Assembly (NCBI GenBank): GCA_963932465.1
Contig: OZ010788.1
Location: 666,212,484 to 666,276,483, forward strand
Direction of reading: 5' to 3'
Source: Maratus speciosus
Taxonomy: Eukaryota > Arthropoda > Arachnida > Araneae > Salticidae
Length of the DNA: 64,000 bases
Part shown: positions 57,180-64,000 of the stretch, piece by piece
Position numbering within the stretch: position 1 is the stretch's first letter
Layout of the letters: each line of letters starts with the position of its first letter
Notes under the pieces: model-generated
Seen by the model: only the letters and a program-made list of their open reading frames with translations
The model's database searches: none
Told to the model about the DNA's origin: nothing
Made by a program: the position numbers and the translations under genes

Positions 57180-57735
57180 TATGGACACTTAGTAACATCT
57201 GAGTTCACTACGCTCTATTTTGCCTCTTTTCTATTTTTCTTGTAACTTTTTATAAAAAAACCCCTCTCTGTATACTATAGAGACCATAAAAATTGTAAAA
57301 CTTTTATAAAATAAAATGTATGGCCCTGATTAGTCCCCTTTTTTTTGAAGGATAATGTGGTATTGGCCACCCTAGCTTTTCTTGCTCATGCTTGGTGAAA
57401 GTTTCTCTGAACAGTACTAACTTTAACTTTCTAAATTCCTTATAGTAGTTATACAACTACAGTTTGACTTTACATATTTTTAAGATTCTTGTATTTTATT
57501 AAGATTTATCGTTAACTTTCTTTCATCTTAAGTTTATACTTTAAAATTCAATTTTATTCCTTTCTTTCTTAAACTTCATTATTTTCTCTTGTTAACTTCT
57601 TTTGCTCTTCTAGTAGCTTAGCTACAGTTTAACTTTATCCCATGGCTCATTAAAACATAAGACATTTCAATTTCCTAGTCTGGGTGTTAAGCTGTTATCA
57701 GCTAGGAAACCCCTCAATGCTGATTACCTGTTCAG
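57180..57735 (+). mobile_element. LINE 3' fragment with perfect 13 bp target duplication
   Basis: TACCTGTATTATA flanks it (57167-57179 and 57736-57748). It begins in the last codons of the reverse transcriptase (ATGGACAC, then TAG) and runs to CCTGTTCAG. This copy fixes the true 3' end of the family seen at 10670, 11746 and 54523. The end has no poly(A) tail, and the A-rich tract near 57252-57262 is internal. Confidence 0.92.
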
Positions 57736-57774
57736 TACCTGTATTATACCTACATTATCCCTAAGAACTATCTA

Positions 57775-58156
57775 TGTAGTATTTTTGACATTCCCTGTTT
57801 GAAATCTAGACGTGATCTTTTTTTTTTTTTACAAGGTTATTAATAACAGGATTGATTGTAGTGATATGCTTAATTCTATTAATTTTAATGTTCCGAACAG
57901 ATCCCTCAGGTGTACTCAAATTTTTATGTTACCATTTCTTAAATATAATTATGTTAGTAAATTTTCTTTATATAAATTTTACAAAATATTTAATGAATTT
58001 TCTGTGCATCTAGATATTTTTTATGCGTCTTTTACTGCTTTTAAAGATAAATTTTCTGAAATTTTAATCTTTAAATTTGCGTTTGTATTCGTGTTGTATG
58101 TGATTTATATCTATATGTTTATATATGTGTATGTTTTTCATCATTATTTTTTATGA
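57775..58156 (+). pseudogene. Non-LTR reverse transcriptase C-terminus, second family
   Basis: The reading runs CSIFDIPCLKSRRDL, then after a frame change at a T tract (57819-57830) YKVINNRIDCSDMLNSINF, NVPNRSLR and FLKYNYVSKFSLYK. The NNxIDC-LL-I-F-VP-R-LR pattern is the standard tail of jockey/CR1-type reverse transcriptases. The hydrophobic end is degenerate. Catalytic parts are missing. It belongs to a different LINE from the 57180 copy, because it follows that element's target site directly. Confidence 0.72.
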
Positions 58157-58245
58157 TGTTCTTGCAACACTGTAAATGGATTTGTCTGTAGTGTGCATTT
58201 CAATAAATAAATAAATTATTTTATTTTATTTTATTCATGGACTGT
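58157..58245 (+). repeat. LINE 3' end with AATA / TTTTA repeats
   Basis: Short 3' region after the reverse-transcriptase remnant, ending in AATAAATAAATAAA followed by TTTTATTTTA repeats, as in LINEs with simple-repeat tails. Confidence 0.55.
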
Positions 58246-58752
58246 CTATTATCTATCCTAATAAAAGAAAGTATCGCGCTCTGTGTCTGTCTGTTTGTTC
58301 TAACCTAACATGGACCTAAGACTGCACCTGAGACTCATAATTTAAAATTTCTAATAATTAGCTGGGATATTAATTAAAAACTCATCAAGCGGCCAATAAA
58401 ATAATATTTCTTTCTTCAATACCACAAGCTGACTAGAATTGAACCCTGTTGCGAGGGTCACGCACGATTGTCCAATCAACATCCTCCCCTTGAAAATGCA
58501 TCGAGGCTAGCGGTTTGCAGAAGGGAAAAGCATAGATTTTATTCGGGCCGCAAAGAAAATTCTTTCTCAATTTCTTCTTTAATCCTTAAATGCGTGATTT
58601 TTTATTTTGTTTCGAAAAAATTATCTATGATTCTCTGAAAGGTTTATTACACAAGAAAAATAATGAAAAAAAAATCAGTAAATAATTTAAAAAGTGTGTC
58701 TCCAAATACCTTATTTTATATAATTATTTATTTTATAAAACTTAACCTTTAA

Positions 58753-58993
58753 TCCTTTAATTCCCATGATAGAATACGTTCCAGAAATTACGTAGTTTAG
58801 AGAAACTGATAGCTACACCAGAAAGTTTCAATGGTTAATTTCGCTTTATTTAATTACGGAATGTCTGTTATTAATTAAAGCAGATATTGCTATTTTAATT
58901 TTCTGGTGTGAATTAGGTATATACGAATAAAGAAAAATCTATTAAATTCAAAACACTGTTGTTTGCATAGATGCAAAGCTGCGCACTAAAGGG
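58753..58993. mobile_element. TTAA-flanked MITE inside the Helitron
   Basis: TTAA lies at 58749-58752 and 58994-58997. The ends are TCCTTTAATTCCC and, read inward from the right, CCCTTTAGTGCGC. The inner pair ACACCAGAAAGT and TTTTCTGGTGTGAATT fits the TTAA-MITE pattern. Confidence 0.75.
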
Positions 58994-59864
58994 TTAAGAG
59001 GGAGAGGGTTTACTAGAATTTGTAGTTTGCCACATTTCAAAATACCGAATTTTATGGAAGAAATGCCGCGGCGTTTACGAGTTCGAAAAATAATTTCTTT
59101 GTCAAGTGCGGCGTTTACGATTTTTTTTCGTATTGGGATAAAGTAAAAATTCCCAAGTCCCCATCTCAGCAACCCGAAACTTTCTGACTTTGCCGATAAT
59201 GAAAACTGTGGCATTATCGATGATGATACCGAACCATACAGGTAGATAAAGGAAAATGGCAACTTTTCCACTCAGATATTGACGACCCAGATTTTGAAGG
59301 CTTCAAATAGAAACTAAAAAAGGATTAAAAGGGATGTGACGTAGAGGATGTGACGTAAAAAGCGTGCTAAGTTGCGCCGACCACTTGAAAAAATGTGGGG
59401 TGCCTAAGCAAAGGTTCCGCGTCCCCACGCTCTGGGTAGTTTTAATACCAATTCACGACTTTTTAATAATAAAAAAAAAAGAAATACATTAAAATATTTC
59501 ACACCTGATTTAAATATTTTAAATAAAATTTAAGAATCTTAAGTTAGAAAAAATGAGGCACCCTTCACTGTTAAAAAAAAAAAAAAAAAAAACTTTGATT
59601 AAAGTTAGTTAAATGAGACACTGTCGACAAAACTAGCGTTCCCATAGGTTCGGCGCTTACGACATTTTTAAGCATATTCAGACCAATTTTGCGGTGTGCG
59701 GCGTTTCTTCAATAAAATACGGTACACTAGGAATTTTTAAGGGAAATTACATATTTTTTAATATTGCTTTTATCGGTTTGAAATTAATACACCTATGCGT
59801 ATTTTTTAACGATGAATCCAAATATCAAATTTTCTATGAAATCCGATCGCAATTAACGAATATA

Positions 59865-60272
59865 CAGGGTGAATGCAATGAAATTTGGTATATAGACTAT
59901 ACACGAGATGCGCTCACGGAATTTCGAAAAATAAAATTAGTTCCAAAATGTCCACCAGATGGCGCTTTTTACGGAAAAAACATGAAATTTAACACAATAA
60001 ACGACCAAAACAGCCGGTTTTACATTTTATTACTCATAATTCTTGTTCTGGATTGTTAATATTGTTTTTGTATTCGTTTTGGTCGTTTATTGTGTTAAAT
60101 TTAATGTTTTTTTCCGGGAAAAGCGCCATCTGGTGGACATTTTGGAACTAATTTTCTTTTTTGAAATTCCGTGAGCGCATCTCGTGTATAGTCTATATAC
60201 CAAATTTCATTTGCTCACCCGTTTGCGCTGTAGGATGCTGTTTATAGGGGAAGTTTAATTATAACCACCCTG
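59865..60272. mobile_element. Palindromic Tc1/mariner-type MITE, 408 bp
   Basis: TA flanks it (59863-59864, 60273-60274). The ends are CAGGGTGAATGC and CACCCTG. The arms are inverted copies (TGGTATATAGACTATACACG, TCCACCAGATGGCGC, TTTAACACAATAAACGACCA). The centre is about 60040. The apparent plus-strand frame at 59694-60059 is not a gene. Confidence 0.88.
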
Positions 60273-60435
60273 TACACTAATTAAAAATTTTAATTTTTCC
60301 AGGTTTTTTTTTATCCGGCAGCTGTTTGATAAGTAATTTGAGCAGCGCATGCGCAGCAGATATAACATCATAGAGGTTTAAAGTTTAATTAAGAATATTA
60401 CCACGGACCCGTAAAGCGCCGGGCGGGTCAGCTAG

Positions 60436-60745
60436 TATAAATATAATAAACTATTCAAATTTCCTGGTGAGAATTCGGAATTTCTGAATAAAAAATCCAA
60501 CAGGTTTGGGGCACCATTGGTTGGTGGTTCTCAAATTATGGGTCGCGAAAAGCACGATCAAATCTTCAAAAATATATTTATCTTAATTGTTGTAAAAAAG
60601 TAAAACGAACATAATGTAATATCCCAAGACGAAACGCAATATTCGACTTTGATTCACACATAAAATATATTAACTTTAAAAAAAAATCACTGTTTAAGAT
60701 GACTAAAATAATAAAAATGATGTTACAAGTTAAAAATATACATTT
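60436..60745. other. MITE-like right end, otherwise no feature
   Basis: CTGGTGAGAATTCGGAATTT, then AATAAAAAATCC (60462-60500) matches the right end of the hAT-type element at 37715-39341. Confidence 0.4.
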
Positions 60746-60748
60746 TAC

Positions 60749-60880
60749 TTTAAACTTCTTAGTACTTTCAAGCTTTCCCCAGAGATTCATCAGTATTTGT
60801 ATAAATAAACAGCAATTAGTTATTAAAATATTCTCTGGTGAAGAGCTTGTGAAAGCTTGAAAGTACTAAGAAGTTTTAAA
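60749..60880. repeat. Short inverted repeat
   Basis: ACTTCTTAGTACTTTCAAGC returns inverted as GCTTGAAAGTACTAAGAAGT, with about 75 bp between. CCAGAG and CTCTGG lie next to the arms. Confidence 0.8.
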
Positions 60881-60942
60881 ACTAGAGAACAGGAATTCTG
60901 CTTTTTCAGAATTTAGTGTCGACCCCGGCATTTCCATTACTT

Positions 60943-61183
60943 CATTTTCTTCTGATGGACTGATGGCTTCTATTACTATGAAACAGCCACTATAAATGAA
61001 GTGTTAGGTGAAGATGAAAGAGCAGCCGTAAAAAGTTAGAACTCCGATTTTCTGGTCAGAACGGGGGAAAAAAACGGCAATATTTTTTTTTTTTTTTACG
61101 GCTGCTCTTTCATCTTCACCTAACTTCATTTATAATGGCTGTTTCATAATAATAGAAGCCACCAGTCCATCAGAAGAAAATAA
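60943..61183. repeat. Fold-back hairpin, arms about 90 bp
   Basis: The left arm (TTCTTCTGATGGACTG to GAGCAGCCGTAAAAA) and the right arm (TTTTTACGGCTGCTC to CAGTCCATCAGAAGAAAA) are inverses with few changes, around a ~55 bp loop. The family is unknown. Confidence 0.85.
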
Positions 61184-63002
61184 CTCGGTTAAGCGGGACT
61201 CTACTGCAGTACAAAACATATTTCAATTTTAAGACTTAAAGCACACGTTTTATTTTACGTAAAATTACGTCATTCGCATCCGATTAAGAATTACACATTT
61301 ACGATCTACTCTTAAACATCTACAGTAAAGCATGCAAAGCACATCACTATCGCGAAATAATGCACAAATGCAGCAAAAAGATTCCGTCATTCGAGAAAAT
61401 CGAAAAAAAAAAAAAAAAACGGCTATCTAGTGATTCATACATACTTACAATTAAGTATAGTATATAATAGTTCCATTGTTTTAACAGAAATCATTCGTTT
61501 ATATTTTTTTTCAAAATAGCACGTATTTTAATTCAATTTTCTTTCGTTGTTATGAGAAAATGGTAACAAAAATATATAATTACTATTTTAAAACTATTTT
61601 TCCTTTACTTTCTATAGAGATGGAGTACTTCCGTTGCCAATATTAAGCAAATGGATCCAAAAACAACAAAAAAATTAATATTTCAAAAATGAATGGAGAT
61701 ACAGTTTTCAAACAAAATGCATTTAAAAGAACTTTTTTTTTCCCAATACGACGGTATAAAAATTGAAAATGTGCGATGCTTAGAAGTTTAAAAAATTGCT
61801 AAAGAGTATTTAATCGTAATGCTTTGCTTTACAGCTAGCTTCTGTAAGGTAACGTTATTTTTTGGACACAAAATAAGCTGGGAGAAAGAAATAGCATACC
61901 GTACCGGGAGGTAAAAAAATGTATATTTTTAACTTGTAACATATATTTTATTATTTTAGACACTTTTTAAGTAAAATAGGGATATTTTTTTTAAGTTCAT
62001 ATAATATATATTACACATTTAAAGGAAACAATCATGAAATCATATAGATAAGTATTTTCGTGAAATAACAGTGTTTTATCCACCCCACACTGCGCAGTGA
62101 ATATGAATCAATTTAACTTTTAATAAATAAATTCACTTTCTATCAAACACTGTAGTATTTAAATAAACATATTTGTTTTAAATAATCAAAGTCTGCTATT
62201 AATTAAAGTAAAGAATTTCCATTTACTATTTCCGGTATCTAACCCTAATATGAGTTTTTAAAAATATGCTTCCAAAGGAAAAGAAAAAAAAATCATACAA
62301 TGCAGGGTAAAACTTTCTGTTCAAAGCGATTTAGATTAAACATAACAAGTTCCAATCCTGATATACACAATCTCCTTAGTACAAAACACTGTTATAAATC
62401 GCAATGCATTTTATTATACAGTTATTCGTTATATTACGTATAAACATATTTTTCATGCTTAGCAAAATACAGTTTTGTTTTATTATTGTACCACATTATT
62501 ATTATCATTATGGAGATTATTCACATTAGAATTACCTATTTTTATATGAATTTTTTGTGGGAAAGTTTGCCTATTTTCTAGAACATATTATACAAATGTT
62601 TCTATATAACTACATAAAATTTGTCCAAAGTTGAAAATGTGAGCAACAAATGGTGCTGGCCTCTCTAAGGTCAAACTTGCCATCTTCCGACTTAATTTCC
62701 GTAAAATCTGAGTTAATTTAAACCAGGTTAAACAGGCTTTTAACAGGAAAATATTTTAGATGTTTCATTAGCTTTTTAATATTCCGTTTCCAAGCGGAAC
62801 TTGTGTGAAAAAAATATTTAAAAAACATTCTTGTTCAAAACATCTTTAACTGGCATGACATCGCGGTGCTTAAGGAGTGCCAACGCGGCGTGTAACGCCG
62901 CCGCGCGTAACCTCCAACTAAAAATGAACTTCGAAACAATGCACGGCGTAAGGTTTAAATTAATTCGCATTTTACGGAAGCTAAGTCGGAAGTTTGCAAG
63001 TA
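61184..63002. other. Long AT-rich region without recognised feature
   Basis: No supported gene. 62860-62960 is locally richer in G+C (GCCGCCGCGCGTAACC). The frames on both strands there continue into the MITE at 63003 and are not supported. Confidence 0.4.
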
Positions 63003-63452
63003 TAGTGTTGCCAGTTTGGCCTCCATTTTTATTGAGAAATTTTGTGTTCATACCTGAAAAAAAGAATAGTATTTTAAGCTTTGTTTCATGAGGGACAATT
63101 AGCAGTCACCTAAAGGGAAAATTCTTCTTTCGAAATTTCCGGGTGGGGGGGGGGGGGATTTGAAATTTCGGATTATTGTTGTTGTTGTTGTTTATTTTTG
63201 ATGGCGGATTATCTACTCGAGGGATATAGGCCCGAGGGAGGAGTGCCCTTCGTGGGGATCTTTCTAAGGGAACCTAACCCGTATTTACGCATGGAAATCC
63301 AAGGTTCGAAGGAAACCACGAAAACTCCGAACGATTAGGCCGATGGGCGCGATTCGACTCGAATCCAGCACCTCTCATCTAACAGCTTCGAGAGCAGTCA
63401 CTGGTGGGGCTGAAATTTTGGATTAAAATTGGAGACCAAATTGGCAACCCTG
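63003..63452. mobile_element. MITE of the GTTGCCAGTTTGGCCTCC family, split by a SINE
   Basis: The left end is AGTGTTGCCAGTTTGGCCTC and the right end GGAGACCAAATTGGCAACCC. Without the SINE it is about 200 bp and matches 41398-41587. A G run at 63141-63157 has expanded inside it. Confidence 0.85.
63176..63410 (-). mobile_element. tRNA-like SINE with AAC tail
   Basis: It lies on the minus strand. The head has GGATTCGAGTCGAATC (B-box-like) close to its 5' end, and the 3' tail is (AAC)n, seen as TTG repeats at 63177-63191. It is flanked by a 15 bp target duplication with one difference, TGAAATTTCGGATTA and TGAAATTTTGGATTA (63161-63175, 63411-63425). The A box is not clear, so the copy may be 5'-truncated. 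Confidence 0.8.
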
Positions 63453-63515
63453 GTTCAGATTTTCTGAATAAAAAATGTTCCAGATTTTATAACATTACTT
63501 ATGGTAGCCCATTAA

Positions 63516-64000
63516 CCCATTTTCGGCCAAAGGTGCGTAAACGCACCATTTCAATAAATATTTTTTACATTAACATTGTGACGAATATTTTTCACTAATT
63601 TTATTTTTCTGCTATTTTTTTTTAAGGGTTCTGGGGACATCTATAAAAATATCAGTAATTCAATTGGAGTAAACACTTTCTGATGAGAAATTTTCAAAAT
63701 ACGCTAGTCTTTTAAAATTGAAACGGTTATTGACAAATTCAACTGTTTGGAAATGTATAATTATTCCACTTGAGATTAATCATATGTTTTTATAATGGAT
63801 TAAAGTTGCAAGTTCTGTAAAAAAAAAAATAATAAAACAAATGTCATAAAAATTTTTAAAAAATTATTAATTTTAAATTTAATGGTTCGTTAGCGCACCA
63901 TTGACAGAATGCATGAAAATGCCGAATGCATTTTATTTCTCAAATAAAATATTATTTTTCATTCACGAAACTTTTTTTTGTCTTAATGAATGTAATTTAA
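63516..64000. mobile_element. TTAA-type MITE, left end and inverted motif
   Basis: After TTAA (63512-63515) comes CCCATTTTCGGCC, then GGTGCGTAAACGCACC, a subterminal palindrome. A related GTTCGTTAGCGCACCATT lies at about 63884. No right border is visible before the window ends. Confidence 0.45.

Larger units (their letters stand above)
58252..60435 (+). mobile_element. Helitron candidate, non-autonomous, 2.2 kb
   Basis: The 5' end TCTATCCTAATAAAAG starts with TC directly after A. The 3' end is a hairpin, GACCCG (60406-60411) with CGGGTC (60424-60429), followed by AGCTAG and then T. TC at the start, a G+C-rich hairpin just before CTAG, and A/T host bases are Helitron hallmarks. There is no Rep/helicase coding. 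It carries a TTAA MITE, a palindromic mariner-type MITE and an inverted motif pair (59030-59075, 59690-59730). Confidence 0.7.

Noticed and set aside
57812..58156. Membrane protein, suggested by the hydrophobic C-terminal stretch
   Set aside because: The upstream residues match a LINE reverse-transcriptase tail. The hydrophobic end is AT-rich translation of decayed sequence.
59694..60059. 121-codon plus-strand frame
   Set aside because: Half of it lies in the arm of a palindromic MITE and the rest has no homology that I recognise.

Overview
This is a strongly AT-rich, gene-poor eukaryotic window that looks like arthropod intergenic DNA. The inference rests on the mobile elements: a Tc1-like transposon, a jockey/CR1-type LINE, a Helitron end, a Penelope-like fragment, pogo- and hAT-type MITEs, and very many short TTAA-flanked (piggyBac-type) MITEs. 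An arachnid is my best guess, at low confidence. I found no convincing host protein-coding gene, rRNA, intact tRNA gene or CRISPR array. Most open frames are chance frames in repeats. The only recognisable proteins are broken remnants of transposases, reverse transcriptases and an endonuclease.

Layout. 0-8.5 kb: a 1 kb inverted-repeat element, a cluster of TTAA MITEs (one nested in another), and a ~140 bp tandem repeat. 8.57-10.45 kb: a hAT-type element with a perfect 8 bp target duplication, split by a Tc1 copy with a dead transposase. 10.5-20.2 kb: a tandem array of ~1.25 kb units. Individual units were hit by two nested LINEs, a palindromic mariner-type element and several TTAA MITEs, so neighbouring units serve as empty-site controls. 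20.2-27 kb: more TTAA MITEs, a ~315 bp array, a ~430 bp array interrupted by a perfect 77 bp inverted repeat built on a tRNA 3' half, and smaller duplications. 27.7-36.1 kb: three large fold-back elements, a segmental duplication and a ~240 bp triplication. 37.7-39.3 kb: a hAT-type element containing two others. 40-48 kb: further MITEs and palindromes. 48.1-52.5 kb: two tandem arrays. 54.4-58.2 kb: LINE remnants and a Penelope-like fragment flanked by inverted copies of a hammerhead-like motif. 58.25-60.44 kb: a Helitron candidate carrying other elements. 63 kb: a MITE split by a tRNA-like SINE with a 15 bp target duplication.

Taken together, the window records successive insertions into locally duplicated DNA. 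Nested insertions and empty sites in sister copies allow relative dating. The most unusual signal is that MITE families with different ends and target-site lengths (TTAA versus 8 bp) share the same symmetric inner core, with CACCAC on one side and GTGGTG on the other.
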